Below are positions 54,003 through 63,037 of a DNA stretch of 64,000 nt, one piece after another. The position numbers were made by a program, and so were the translations under genes. The notes beneath the pieces were generated by a model. It was not told where the DNA came from. It searched no databases and saw nothing but the letters and a program-made list of their open reading frames with translations. Origin of the DNA: Marinomonas algicola (GTDB taxonomy: Bacteria; Pseudomonadota; Gammaproteobacteria; Pseudomonadales; Marinomonadaceae); NCBI RefSeq assembly GCF_014805825.1, contig NZ_CP061941.1, positions 1,054,001-1,118,000 of the forward strand. The letters run 5' to 3'. Position 1 is the stretch's first letter; every line of letters starts with the position of its first letter.

Positions 54003-56531
54003 TTACTTTTGTGTCTGGAGGTTAAGGGCTTTTTTTGTTTTATGAGTTGCTAGGGCTGTTAAAGGGTCATCCGGCCATGGGTGTTTAGGGTATCTACCTC
54101 GCATTTCTTTTTTCACCTCTGGGTAGACCTCTTTCCAGAAATATGGCAAATCTTGGGTGATCGCTAAAGGCTTTCTGGCCGGTGAAAGTAAAGAGACTTT
54201 AACGGCCATACCTGCAATAGAGGGTGTATTTAGACAGCCAAACATTTCCTGAAGTTTCACCTCCAGGCTTGGGGGATGAGTCGAATAATCTATCTTTATG
54301 TTAGAGCCAGACGTGACTTTTATGGTTCTTGGTGCAAGAGTGTCCAGTTCTTTTTGCTGTTGCCAGTGTAATTGGTCTAATAATATCTGTTTTATATTCA
54401 GTTTTTTTAAATGGTTTTTGTGTGTCGTATGCTCTAGATAAGGGGCTAACCATTCTTCTAAAGAGTCCAGTAATTGCTGGTCCTGATAGTTTGGCCAAAT
54501 TACACTGTCTACAGTAGTGTTTAAAAAACAGATTCTTGCTTGTGTGTTTTTGCTTTCTTCATCCCAAGGTAAGCATTGTAGACCAATGGTACGTATATAC
54601 TGGCAAGCACATCGGCTGATGTCTTGGTTTGACAGCTGTTTTATCGATGATTCGCTGAGTGTAAGCTTGCCTAACACTTTCTTATTTTTGGCGATCAGCG
54701 CATCCTCACTCTTTGGCCATATCAGAGACGTTTGCTCAGTGATTAAATGCGTCAATTCTGTTTCAATTAGATGGGAGGGTAAGTTACAGGCTAAGTAAAT
54801 TTCATCACTCTTCGCGACTGTTGTTCCTCCGATGTCTATAGCAATTATCCACTCCGATTGACTTAAGTCGTCTTCAATAAATAATTCGGCCATCCGGCCG
54901 TTTGCTAATTTATAAGAAACTTTACGGCCGTCTGTTACCTTGTTGCGTCTACCTATTCTATCAGGGAAGGCGTTGGCTAGAAGACGTGCTGTTTCTAATG
55001 GGAGCGACAGTAGGTTGTCTTTTTCGTGTTTAGAGTACGGTTGAATGTATTTTTTTATTTGTTGAATAAGTTTGTTGTGTTTATGAGTGTTTTTATCTGT
55101 AGACGTATTTACCCAAAACAACCTTTTCTCAATATCACTTTGTCGAGTGCTTTGTAACGGATCTTTTTCGCTTAGTAAACTGACCAGTTTAAGCGCAAGA
55201 GTCTGGCTGGATGATGAGTTTGCTGAGAAAATTAAACGTGCAAGTCGAGGTTCAAGTGGAAGTGTTGCAATGGGTTTTCCAAGTTTCGTTAAGGTAAAAC
55301 CGTTTTCTTCTAGTATGCCTAGCTGCGCTAAAAACGCTTGAGCTTGCTGAATATTAGATAATGGAGGTGAGTCTAACCAAGTTAGGTCATCTACAGAGTC
55401 CACACCCCAGCGAGATAGTTCGATGACCAGTGATGCCAAATCTGTTTGAAAAATTTCAGGTATTGGTTGAGCCTCTAACCGATTTTGTTGTTCTTGACTC
55501 CACCAACGGTATCCTACTCCCGGTGAAGTACGCCCAGCTCGTCCTATGCGTTGAATGCTTTCTGATTGAGTGACTTTTCTTGTATGTAATCTGGTAATGC
55601 CAATATTAGGGTCGAAAATTGCTTCTCTGCTAAGCCCACTATCGACCACAATTCGTATGCCTTCTATGGTTAAACTTGTCTGGGCAATGTTCGTGGCGAG
55701 CACTACCTTTCGCAGATGGCTTGGGGGAGCTCCAATTGCTTCTTGTTGTGTCGAAAACGCTAAGCTGCCATACAAAGGAACAATATGTAAATTAGTACTT
55801 TGATCTAAGTGTTGAAGTTGGTTTTGAACGGATCGGATCTCTTTTTGTCCTGGTAAAAAAACTAAAATATCACCTTGATAATGTTGAATAGCATGGTGTA
55901 TTTGCTTGATAACCACCGGGAGTATTTGATCTTGTTTTAAGGTTAAATTATCGTATTGGATTTCTACGGGAAAAGATCGGCCTGAGCAATGAATGCTTTT
56001 TGTGTTTAACAGCGCTTCTAAGGGTTGTGTATCCAGCGTGGCTGACATGACCAAAAGTTTTAATGGGTGATCGTCTCTAAAAATGTCTCGTCCTTGTAGG
56101 CATAGAGCTAAGGCAAGGTCTGAGTGTAAGCTTCGTTCGTGAAATTCATCGAAAATAATCAATCCAATGTGTTCTAAACTTGGGTCGGTCTGCAGCATTC
56201 GTGTGAGAATGCCTTCCGTGACGACTTCAATACGAGTCTGATTTGAAATCTTGGTCTCGTGACGGATTCGGTAACCAATAGTGTGACCTAAGGGCTCTCC
56301 TAGTAGGTTGGATAATCGTTGAGCGGCCGACTTGGCGGCAAGACGTCTAGGTTCTAAAAGAAGAATTTTTCGCCCCAAAAGCCAGGGTTCATGCAGGAGG
56401 GATAATGGTACTATGGTTGTTTTGCCTGCTCCAGGCTCGGCTTCTAAAATAGCATTGTCTTCTTTTTGGAAATGCTTCTTCAATGACGGGATAATGGAAT
56501 GGATAGGAAGGTCGTTTGTGTTCTGGGTCAT
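54003..56531 (-). CDS. hrpB: ATP-dependent helicase HrpB
   Basis: 842 residues, near the usual length. DEAH-type helicase: AEPGAGKTTIVPLSLL (motif I), VVTEGILTRM, FDEFHERSL (DEFH in place of DEAH, as is normal for HrpB), MSATLD (III), VVLATNIAQTSLTI (V) and QRIGRAGRTSPGVGYRWW (VI). The C-terminal HrpB-specific region is complete up to a KHPWPDDPL segment. RNA helicase of uncertain cellular role. Convergent with the EAL gene; the 2Fe-2S gene lies upstream on the same strand. Confidence 0.94.
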   Translation of the reverse strand: MTQNTNDLPIHSIIPSLKKHFQKEDNAILEAEPGAGKTTIVPLSLLHEPWLLGRKILLLEPRRLAAKSAAQRLSNLLGEPLGHTIGYRIRHETKISNQTRIEVVTEGILTRMLQTDPSLEHIGLIIFDEFHERSLHSDLALALCLQGRDIFRDDHPLKLLVMSATLDTQPLEALLNTKSIHCSGRSFPVEIQYDNLTLKQDQILPVVIKQIHHAIQHYQGDILVFLPGQKEIRSVQNQLQHLDQSTNLHIVPLYGSLAFSTQQEAIGAPPSHLRKVVLATNIAQTSLTIEGIRIVVDSGLSREAIFDPNIGITRLHTRKVTQSESIQRIGRAGRTSPGVGYRWWSQEQQNRLEAQPIPEIFQTDLASLVIELSRWGVDSVDDLTWLDSPPLSNIQQAQAFLAQLGILEENGFTLTKLGKPIATLPLEPRLARLIFSANSSSSQTLALKLVSLLSEKDPLQSTRQSDIEKRLFWVNTSTDKNTHKHNKLIQQIKKYIQPYSKHEKDNLLSLPLETARLLANAFPDRIGRRNKVTDGRKVSYKLANGRMAELFIEDDLSQSEWIIAIDIGGTTVAKSDEIYLACNLPSHLIETELTHLITEQTSLIWPKSEDALIAKNKKVLGKLTLSESSIKQLSNQDISRCACQYIRTIGLQCLPWDEESKNTQARICFLNTTVDSVIWPNYQDQQLLDSLEEWLAPYLEHTTHKNHLKKLNIKQILLDQLHWQQQKELDTLAPRTIKVTSGSNIKIDYSTHPPSLEVKLQEMFGCLNTPSIAGMAVKVSLLSPARKPLAITQDLPYFWKEVYPEVKKEMRGRYPKHPWPDDPLTALATHKTKKALNLQTQK

Positions 56532-56627
56532 AGTTAAATGTCATTAAAGAAAGTAGTTAAATAATACGCATCTAAAGTGTGTTGTCTGCTTTGCTCGTAA
56601 GGTAAACTATTTTTTATGCAGCTGGCC

Positions 56628-56912
56628 TTATTTATTTCTTTGCTCTAGGGTAATGTTGCTTTTGCATTTTGCTATGCATGGCAAGATGTACCCTTGACTT
56701 ATTTCTTGGTTATTAAGGCCGCGTGGTATACGCCCATCATAATCAATATCGCCACTCGTTAGTTGCATCAAGCAAATTCCACATGCACCATTGATACAGG
56801 CTTTTTTAACGTAAAGTTTTCGTTTTATTAGAGCGTCTAGAATGGTGGCGTTTTTATCTACAAAGACTTCGAGGGTGTTTGTATTAATAGAATAAATACA
56901 TTTGTGTAACAT
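56628..56912 (-). CDS. 2Fe-2S ferredoxin-type protein
   Basis: 94 residues from ATG 56912 (AAAGTGA upstream); a TTG two codons earlier is less likely. Plant-type ferredoxin fold with the cluster ligands C-x4-C-x2-C in ACINGACGICLMQL and the fourth Cys in YILPCIAKCK. Cytoplasmic electron carrier. No partner reductase is adjacent; it sits upstream of hrpB and divergent from the AEC permease. It resembles small stand-alone ferredoxins such as YfaE-type, but its partner is unknown. Confidence 0.85.
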   Translation of the reverse strand: MLHKCIYSINTNTLEVFVDKNATILDALIKRKLYVKKACINGACGICLMQLTSGDIDYDGRIPRGLNNQEISQGYILPCIAKCKSNITLEQRNK

Positions 56913-57118
56913 AGCCAAGTCACTTTAAGGAACGAGTCAACAAGCATTACATTATTTGCTAAATGGGTAAAGTAAATGGGGTCAAATTAGCATGGCGAAT
57001 CTCTATGCCTTAGAAAAAAGTGTCACAAATTGTAGTAAAGTCATGCAATATATTGTGTCCCCAAAGGGCTGTTTACTCTGTTTTAAACGGATCAACCAAT
57101 TTTAAGTTAGAGGTTTAT

Positions 57119-58009
57119 TTGGACGTTTCATCTGCACTGTATATAAAAATATTTGAGACTGTATTTCCTTTGTTTGCCATTGTATTAATAGGCTTTTTTT
57201 ACGCTCGAGCAAGACCAACGGATATGACGATTACTAATCGGGTAAACATGAGTGTGTTTACCCCTGCTTTAGTTTTTTCTGTTATGGCGTCAAAAAACTT
57301 TCAAATAGCGGATTATCACACGTTAATTATGGCCGGTGCCGTGATTATTGTTGGCTCAGGGATTGTCTTGTTGCCAGTATGCCGCTTGTTCGGTCTGTCT
57401 GTTAAGACCTTTTTACCACCGATGATGTTTAATAATAGTGGCAATTTAGGTATTCCACTATTCGTTTTGGCTTTTGGGGAGTCCGCTTTGCCAATTGCGG
57501 TTATTTTATTTCTAACTGAAAATATTTTGCATTTTACACTTGGTATATACCTAATGAACCCAAAAGCGAATCCGATCAATATTATTAAAATGCCTATGGT
57601 ATTGGCCACTATTCTCGGGGTTTTTTGGAGCTTGAATGGCTGGACTTTGCCCGTTGCATTGAGTGTGCCGTTAGAGATGATTGGACAAATAGCCATTCCA
57701 TTGATGCTGTTCGCTCTAGGTGTTCGTATGACTCTGGTCGATCTAAAAAACTGGCGTATTGGCGTATTGGGTGGAGTGCTTTGTCCTGTTAGTGGACTGA
57801 TTGTGTTGTTTATTTGGAATATGCTGGTCCCTTTGAGTAGCGATGATTTCATGTATTTATTAATCTTTGCTTGCTTACCTCCTGCCGTCTTAAATTACAT
57901 GGTTGCGGAGTTGTACCAACAAGAACCTCAAAAGGTAGCATCCATTGTTTTGATTGGTAATGTATTTAGTTTGTTTTTTATCCCATTAATGTTGTTTTTT
58001 GTTTTATAG
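57119..58009 (+). CDS. AEC-family (auxin efflux carrier-like) permease
   Basis: 296 residues from TTG 57119, with GAGG five bases upstream, which gives the normal family length. A GTG at 57020 adds 33 unlikely residues. About nine or ten membrane helices. FPLFAIVLIGFFYARA, RVNMSVFTPALVFSVMA, FNNSGNLGIPLFVLAFG, ALPIAVILFLTENI and ACLPPAVLNYMVAELYQ are AEC features. These carriers export or import carboxylates (for example malonate or malate). Substrate not inferable. The MscS-like gene starts 24 bp downstream. Confidence 0.87.
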   Translation: MDVSSALYIKIFETVFPLFAIVLIGFFYARARPTDMTITNRVNMSVFTPALVFSVMASKNFQIADYHTLIMAGAVIIVGSGIVLLPVCRLFGLSVKTFLPPMMFNNSGNLGIPLFVLAFGESALPIAVILFLTENILHFTLGIYLMNPKANPINIIKMPMVLATILGVFWSLNGWTLPVALSVPLEMIGQIAIPLMLFALGVRMTLVDLKNWRIGVLGGVLCPVSGLIVLFIWNMLVPLSSDDFMYLLIFACLPPAVLNYMVAELYQQEPQKVASIVLIGNVFSLFFIPLMLFFVL

Positions 58010-58033
58010 TCGATTTATTAGAGGTTGAGTCAG

Positions 58034-58585
58034 ATGCAATTTATATTAGTTATGTTGCTTATTGCTGGATACTTTTTGGTGTCTCGGATAATGAAGACCA
58101 GTGTTCAGTTATTAGGGCAAAAAAAATCGGTTAGTGAAATACGAATTGGGTATGTGAGTAAGATGCTTAATTTGGGATTAACAGGGACTATGGTCATTAT
58201 TGCCTGCTTAATTCTCGGTGTTGAGTATGGTCAGTTGACGGTATTTTTTTCCTCCGTTTTTGCGGTAATTGGTGTGGCATTATTTGCTCAGTGGTCAATA
58301 TTAAGTAATATCACAGCCAGTTTGTTGATCTTTTTTGGTTTCCCATATCGTGTTGGAGACTGGGTTAAAATATGTGATAAAGACGATGATATTACTGGTC
58401 ATATTATCGAGATTTCTACCTTTCATGTGATTTTGCAGCGTTTAAACGGTGATATAGTAACTTACCCAAACAGTTTGATTTTACAAAAAGCCGTGATCAA
58501 ATTATCTAACGACAACATTGACGCCCTTAAAAAGTCAAAAATGACAAATGATGAAGATAAAGTAGAGGATGTTGTCGTTAAATAA
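58034..58585 (+). CDS. Small MscS-like mechanosensitive channel protein
   Basis: 183 residues from ATG 58034 (GAGG nine bases upstream). Three membrane helices; the third, IGVALFAQWSILSNITASLLIFF (split), matches the pore-lining helix of MscS. It is followed by the beta domain FPYRVGDWVKI and NGDIVTYPNSLILQKAVIKL. The C-terminal alpha-beta cage domain of full MscS (about 280 residues) is absent. It therefore belongs to the small MscS-like group. Same strand and 24 bp after the AEC gene. Confidence 0.87.
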   Translation: MQFILVMLLIAGYFLVSRIMKTSVQLLGQKKSVSEIRIGYVSKMLNLGLTGTMVIIACLILGVEYGQLTVFFSSVFAVIGVALFAQWSILSNITASLLIFFGFPYRVGDWVKICDKDDDITGHIIEISTFHVILQRLNGDIVTYPNSLILQKAVIKLSNDNIDALKKSKMTNDEDKVEDVVVK

Positions 58586-58669
58586 ACGTATTTCTGATCA
58601 AAAAACAAACAAAAAATGTGTCTAATTATGTAATACTATGAGTACATTCATTGAACAAGTGGTCTTTTG

Positions 58670-58945
58670 ATGATTTCTGACCCCAAAGAATTACTGAAAA
58701 AAAATGAAAAATTGATTCATTCTGATGCTGTGAAGGTTTTATCTCATGTTCAGCGTTCAAAGGAGGAGTGGGTTTTGCATACCTTAATGCTTGAAGGGTG
58801 CGATGTCCCTTTTCGTTTCAAGCGTCAAACAAAATACATGTCTTTGAAAGGTTGTCGCGTAAATCTAACCTACTATGCGGATATTGAGTTAGTTGCCGGT
58901 ATGCCTATCGAAGTCATGAAAGTCGTCAGAATTAAGCGCTCTTGA
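58670..58945 (+). CDS. Hypothetical protein, conserved-looking
   Basis: 91 residues from ATG 58670; a TTG just before it is in frame. Basic and soluble: helical N-terminus (ISDPKELLKKNEKLIHSDAV), then CDVPFRFKRQTKYMSLKGCR and LTYYADIELVAGMPIEVMKV with a beta-rich look. A short hairpin (AAGCGC 58934-58939 with GCGCTT 58947-58952) spans its stop codon. I do not recognise the family. Located between the MscS-like gene and glutaminase. Confidence 0.65.
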   Translation: MISDPKELLKKNEKLIHSDAVKVLSHVQRSKEEWVLHTLMLEGCDVPFRFKRQTKYMSLKGCRVNLTYYADIELVAGMPIEVMKVVRIKRS

Positions 58946-59124
58946 TGCGCTTTCATCAATTATTGTCTCGGTTTCTCTGACAAGACTTTTATTTAGCTTT
59001 ATTGTTATGTGATCACAATAAGAGTGTCTTATTCTTCCGGTCTTTGCTTTATACTTGCGTCGAAAAAAGCGAACAGAGTATTCGTTTAAAAAATGGCATA
59101 AATATAATAAAAGTAGGCGCGGTA

Positions 59125-60033
59125 TTGGACACTATTTTAAAAGAAATTATAAAGCAAGTGACACCTCTCATTGGTTCTGGTGAGGTGGCGAGTTACATCC
59201 CTGCATTAAAAGAAGTTAATCCTAAGCAATTTGGTATTGCTATCTACAGTAAAAATGGTGAGCTTTTTGAGATAGGCGATTCTCGTGTGGATTTTTCTAT
59301 TCAGAGTATTTCGAAGGTTTTTAGTCTTACACTTGCCATGAAGCATTATGGCGAGTCTATGTGGGATCGTGTTGGCCGAGAGCCGTCCGGACAACCTTTT
59401 AATTCACTTGTGCAGCTTGAATATGAGCATGGCATTCCTCGAAACCCCTTTATTAATGCTGGTGCCTTAGTCATAAGTGACATGAACCAATCTCGTTTTG
59501 CTTCGCCGCAACATGCGATGAGAGAATTCGTCCGACGGCTCTCTGGTAATAAAAATATTCAATATGACCGTAACGTAGCTGACTCCGAGTTTGAGTTTCG
59601 AGCGCGTAATGCGTCTATGGCGTATTTAATGCAATCGTTTAAAAACTTTGACAATGATGTAGAGAAAGTACTGCGTAATTATTTTAATAATTGTGCGATT
59701 AAAATGAATTGTGTCGATTTAGCAAAAGCATTTTCTTTTTTGTCTAATAGAGGGTTGTGTCCTCATAGTGGTGAAAAGGTGTTAACTGGACAAGAAACAA
59801 AACAAGTTAATGCCTTAATGGCAACCAGTGGACTTTATGATGAAGCTGGCAATTTTGCTTATCGTGTAGGTTTGCCTGGCAAAAGCGGTGTAGGCGGTGG
59901 GATTGTTGCCATTGTGCCGGATCAGTTTTCGGTGTGCGTTTGGTCTCCAGAGCTGAATAAAGCGGGTAACTCTTTAGCAGGAATGGCCGCTTTGGAAGCC
60001 TTATCAGAGAGTATAGGTTGGTCTGTTTTTTAA
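59125..60033 (+). CDS. glsA: Glutaminase, GlsA/GlsB family
   Basis: 302 residues from TTG 59125, which matches the family N-terminus (LDTILKEIIKQVTPLIGSGE) and has TAGG seven bases before it; the frame is open to an ATG at 59002 but those residues are not family-like. The beta-lactamase-like fold carries the catalytic Ser-x-x-Lys in FSIQSISKVFSL, with EHGIPRNPFINAGALV and GLPGKSGVGGGIVAIVP. It hydrolyses glutamine to glutamate and ammonia. Convergent with the oxidase operon. Confidence 0.93.
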   Translation: MDTILKEIIKQVTPLIGSGEVASYIPALKEVNPKQFGIAIYSKNGELFEIGDSRVDFSIQSISKVFSLTLAMKHYGESMWDRVGREPSGQPFNSLVQLEYEHGIPRNPFINAGALVISDMNQSRFASPQHAMREFVRRLSGNKNIQYDRNVADSEFEFRARNASMAYLMQSFKNFDNDVEKVLRNYFNNCAIKMNCVDLAKAFSFLSNRGLCPHSGEKVLTGQETKQVNALMATSGLYDEAGNFAYRVGLPGKSGVGGGIVAIVPDQFSVCVWSPELNKAGNSLAGMAALEALSESIGWSVF

Positions 60034-60066
60034 ACCATTATTACGGCATCGGTATTAAGTGCTATG

Positions 60067-60100
60067 GAATCGGTATTAAGCGTTTAGTTAATACCGATTC
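60067..60100. terminator. Hairpin between glutaminase and the bd-oxidase operon
   Basis: GAATCGGTATT (60067-60077) is an exact complement of AATACCGATTC (60090-60100) around 12 bases; GCT/AGC extend it outside. The left arm core ATCGGTATTAAG also occurs at 60048-60059, so a second overlapping hairpin is possible. No T-tract. Confidence 0.6.
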
Positions 60101-60120
60101 AGCGTGTTTATATTGATGGT

Positions 60121-60279
60121 TTATAAAAAGCTCACAATGCCTTTTAGTAAATAGGCAACGCTTGTTAATGTCATAAATCCAAGAGCATACAGTCCTAAAA
60201 ACCATTTCCATTGCTGCGCTGATTTGGTTTGCTCTGTATCTAGCGGCTGATTTTTATCTATTTCGTTTTTATTGAGCAT
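60121..60279 (-). CDS. DUF2474-like small subunit of the bd oxidase
   Basis: 52 residues from ATG 60279, whose A is shared with the cioB stop (TAATG), so it is translationally coupled. A polar N-terminus (MLNKNEIDKNQPLDTEQTKS) is followed by one membrane helix ending LTSVAYLLKGIVSFL with QWKWFLGLY before it. That matches DUF2474, a small protein encoded after cyanide-insensitive bd oxidase genes. Its role is probably assembly or stability. A longer frame from 60348 lies inside cioB and is rejected. Confidence 0.75.
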   Translation of the reverse strand: MLNKNEIDKNQPLDTEQTKSAQQWKWFLGLYALGFMTLTSVAYLLKGIVSFL

Positions 60280-61274
60280 TAGTAACCCTCCTGATAGTCT
60301 TCGATTTTCCCTGAAAAGACTCGGTAACCCCATAATGTGTAGGCGCAAATTAATGGTACAAAAATGCAGATTCCATAAAGCAAAAAGCCTAAACTAGAAT
60401 CCGGTGCTGCCGCTTCCATAAAGGTCAGTTGTCTTGGGATTAAATACGGGAATAGGCTGACTACGAGTCCAGCAAAACCTAATAAAAATAAACCAGACAC
60501 ACACCAAAAAGGACGACTTTCATGCTCGATGTTTGTTAAGCCTCTCCAGGCAACATAGCCCAATATTATGCTGAAAATGGGGAGTGGGCTGAGCAATAAA
60601 AAATTAATACCATCAAACCAGCGGTGACGAATTTCTTCTTGAGAAAGGACGGTCCATAGACTGACTGCCATCATAAATATAAGAATGAGCAGTAGCAGTC
60701 TTTTAGCGAAACGAGACGCAAGCAGTTGCATGTCATCACGACTCTTCATATATAAGTAACATGCTGCTAGTAAAGCGTAGCCAGCCATGACTGAAAAACC
60801 TGTTAGAATCGAAAAGGGTGTTAGCCAAATCCAGCTTGATAGCTCTATTGCATTGACTGGTACTCCCTGAACAATGGCCCCTAAAATGATACCTTGACAG
60901 AATGCGGCAATGGTTGAACCTGCGCTAAAAGCAAAATCCCACCAAGGCTTAGATCTATCTGACTTAAAGCGATACTCAAAGGCCACGCCTCGAAAGATGA
61001 GTGCAAACAGCATGATCATAATAGGTAAATAGAAGGTGGACAGTATAGCGCTGTAAGCGGCTGGAAAAGCCGCAAAAAGTATGACGCCGCCAAATACCAG
61101 CCACGTTTCGTTACCGTCCCAAACGTGAGATATTGAACGCATTAAATGGTCTCTTTTTTCATGCCCTTCAAACCAAGGGAATAAAATACCAATACCGAGG
61201 TCGAAACCATCTAATAGTACATACATGAAGATGGCAAAACCTAGAATAAGGAAGTAGAAAAAGGCTAAGTCCAT
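60279..61274 (-). CDS. cydB: Cytochrome bd-type quinol oxidase subunit II (CIO type)
   Basis: 331 residues, eight or nine membrane helices. CydB/CioB features: AIFMYVLLDGFDLGIGILFP (residues 14-33), SISHVWDGNETWLVFGGVILF, GVAFEYRFKS, IVQGVPVNA and LLYGICIFVPLICAYTLWGY. The protein stabilises the haem-bearing subunit I; the haem ligands are there and not here. It shares one base with cydA (TAATG) and one with the DUF2474-like gene. Confidence 0.94.
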   Translation of the reverse strand: MDLAFFYFLILGFAIFMYVLLDGFDLGIGILFPWFEGHEKRDHLMRSISHVWDGNETWLVFGGVILFAAFPAAYSAILSTFYLPIMIMLFALIFRGVAFEYRFKSDRSKPWWDFAFSAGSTIAAFCQGIILGAIVQGVPVNAIELSSWIWLTPFSILTGFSVMAGYALLAACYLYMKSRDDMQLLASRFAKRLLLLILIFMMAVSLWTVLSQEEIRHRWFDGINFLLLSPLPIFSIILGYVAWRGLTNIEHESRPFWCVSGLFLLGFAGLVVSLFPYLIPRQLTFMEAAAPDSSLGFLLYGICIFVPLICAYTLWGYRVFSGKIEDYQEGY

Positions 61275-62683
61275 TATTTATCCCCTCGTTCAGATTTATT
61301 AAGATTTTTAACCCAAGCCAAAGCGTAGCCAGGAGTCTTCATTCCAATTACTTTATGTTCTAACGACTCCAGACTTGGAGGGCCTTTTCGAATCAGCTTT
61401 CGCATGAAGTAGAGGTACACCGCAAAAAGTAGCGAGTAGATGATGACAAATAAAGTTAATGAAAAGAGTACCCTTTCTGGTGGTAAAGGCGACACAACGT
61501 CCATTGTTCGGACCAGTCCCTGAACAAGCCAAGGTTGACGACCAATCTCAACGACATACCAACCAGCCAATACGGCAATGACACCAGTAGGAGTAAATAA
61601 GGTTACTAAAAATAAGAATGGCTTATTACGATACAGCGCCTCTTTACGTCTTAGTATTAAAGCGAGTACGGCCATGCCTATCATGCCAAAGCCAATTCCA
61701 ACCATCACCCTAAACGACCAAAATACTAGAGGGACATTTGGGCGGTCTTCTGGTGGTACTGATTTTAAGCCTTGTACCGCGCCATCCCATGAGTGCGTCA
61801 AGATTAAGCTGCCCAATCCAGGTATACCTACTTCTGCATGATTTTTTTCGGCTTCCATGTCCGGCAAAGCAAACAGCAATAATGGAACTCTTTCCTCTTC
61901 AGCAGGCCAAATTCCTTCCATTGCGGCCAGTTTGATTGGCTGATGCTCTTTTACATTTAGCCCGTGCATATCACCAATAAAGGCCTGCAGCGGAGTGAGG
62001 ATCAAAGCAATCCACATACACATTGATAGGCCTTTTTTGGCCATTTGTTGGTGTTGTTTTTTGAGTAAATAATACGCACAGACTCCAGCTACGACAAAGG
62101 TGGCGGTGATAAAGCTGGCTGTTAGCATATGAGTGAATCGATAGGGCATAGATGGGTTGAAAATAACATCATACCAACTGGCTACTTCGAACTTTCCATC
62201 AACCATAATATGACCGGCAGGCGTATGCATCCAAGAGTTGGCTACTATGATCCAAAAAGCGGATATCCAAGTGCCTATTGCCACGACTATCGTAGAAAAA
62301 AAGTGCATTTTAGGACTGACTCGTTGCCAACCAAATAACATCACACCGAGGAAACCCGCTTCTAAGAAGAATGCTGTTAACACTTCGTAGGCCATTAAAG
62401 GCCCTAATACAGCGCCTGTAAGTTCAGAGAATACTGAGAAATTTGTACCAAATTCATAAGATAAAACAATGCCTGAAACGACGCCCATACCAAATGTAAT
62501 AGCAAAGGGCTTTATCCAGAACTTGGCTAACTGAAGGTAAATAGGGTTGTGGGTTTTCAGCCATAACCCTTCCCATATCGCAATTAAAGTGGCTAAGCCA
62601 ATGGTTATGCTAGGAAAGATAATGTGGAAACTCACAGTAAAAGCAAATTGGATTCGAGATAGAATAGCGACATCAAGTTCCAT
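61274..62683 (-). CDS. cydA: Cytochrome bd-type quinol oxidase subunit I (CIO type)
   Basis: 469 residues. CydA/CioA: RIQFAFTVSFHIIFPSITIG with the b595 haem His, FGMGVVSGIVLSYEFGTN, EAGFLGVMLFGWQRV and MHGLNVKEHQPIKLAAMEG. The Q-loop (about 255-310) is short, as in the cyanide-insensitive (CIO) group rather than E. coli bd-I. It oxidises ubiquinol and reduces oxygen to water. Regulation is probably through the FNR-like site at 62869. Upstream on the same strand is a 33-residue ORF. Confidence 0.94.
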   Translation of the reverse strand: MELDVAILSRIQFAFTVSFHIIFPSITIGLATLIAIWEGLWLKTHNPIYLQLAKFWIKPFAITFGMGVVSGIVLSYEFGTNFSVFSELTGAVLGPLMAYEVLTAFFLEAGFLGVMLFGWQRVSPKMHFFSTIVVAIGTWISAFWIIVANSWMHTPAGHIMVDGKFEVASWYDVIFNPSMPYRFTHMLTASFITATFVVAGVCAYYLLKKQHQQMAKKGLSMCMWIALILTPLQAFIGDMHGLNVKEHQPIKLAAMEGIWPAEEERVPLLLFALPDMEAEKNHAEVGIPGLGSLILTHSWDGAVQGLKSVPPEDRPNVPLVFWSFRVMVGIGFGMIGMAVLALILRRKEALYRNKPFLFLVTLFTPTGVIAVLAGWYVVEIGRQPWLVQGLVRTMDVVSPLPPERVLFSLTLFVIIYSLLFAVYLYFMRKLIRKGPPSLESLEHKVIGMKTPGYALAWVKNLNKSERGDK

Positions 62684-62737
62684 GGTCCGGCCTGCTGAGT
62701 TAAGTTGTGGATAGTATTATGAACGAAGTAGGGTGTA

Positions 62738-62839
62738 TTACACACGCTTCTTGATTGCTGCAACCATACTCGGGATAAGTGCCAAGCAAATAATGCTGCT
62801 AATTGTGATGATTTCCATCAATAGAATGTCGTTGTTCAT
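62738..62839 (-). CDS. 33-residue single-TM peptide upstream of cydA
   Basis: ATG 62839 opens 33 codons ending at TAA 62738-62740, 54 bp before the cydA ATG. GAGG lies nine bases before the ATG. The peptide begins MNNDILLMEIIT, has a hydrophobic core of about 19 residues (IITISSIICLALIPSMVAA) and ends IKKRV. This predicts an N-out, C-in single helix by the positive-inside rule. Its size, topology and position recall the small subunits CydX, CydH and CydS of bd oxidases, but I see no clear sequence similarity. No other annotation covers this span. Confidence 0.55.
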   Translation of the reverse strand: MNNDILLMEIITISSIICLALIPSMVAAIKKRV

Positions 62840-62868
62840 GTGGTTTGGCCTCGCTAATTAAAAAAGTA

Positions 62869-62882
62869 TTGAGTTGGATCAA
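62869..62882 (-). promoter_or_regulatory. FNR/Anr-like site upstream of the oxidase operon
   Basis: The plus strand reads TTGAGTTGGATCAA, one base off the consensus TTGAT-N4-ATCAA. On the minus strand a -35-like TTGATC lies in the site and a TAATTA 16 bases downstream could be the -10. The site then overlaps the promoter, which favours repression under low oxygen, as known for Anr on cioAB in Pseudomonas. It is 30 bp upstream of the 33-residue ORF. Confidence 0.5.
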
Positions 62883-63037
62883 TTTTTGTATGGTTATAAG
62901 AGCAAAACTTAGGCCACTTTTTTATTTTAGTTAGTGCATTGAATTTAAAGGCTTTTTAATTTTAACAATGAAATGTTGTAAACTTAATTTACACTTTTTG
63001 CGTATTTAGTCATCTTACTGTCAATGAGGTTTACGTT

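Noticed and set aside
57020..57118. N-terminal extension of the AEC permease
   Set aside because: GTG start without Shine-Dalgarno; the extra 33 residues are not family-like, while TTG 57119 has GAGG.
57316..57852. 178-codon minus-strand frame inside the AEC permease gene
   Set aside because: Antisense shadow of a membrane-protein gene, without ribosome-binding site or recognisable features.
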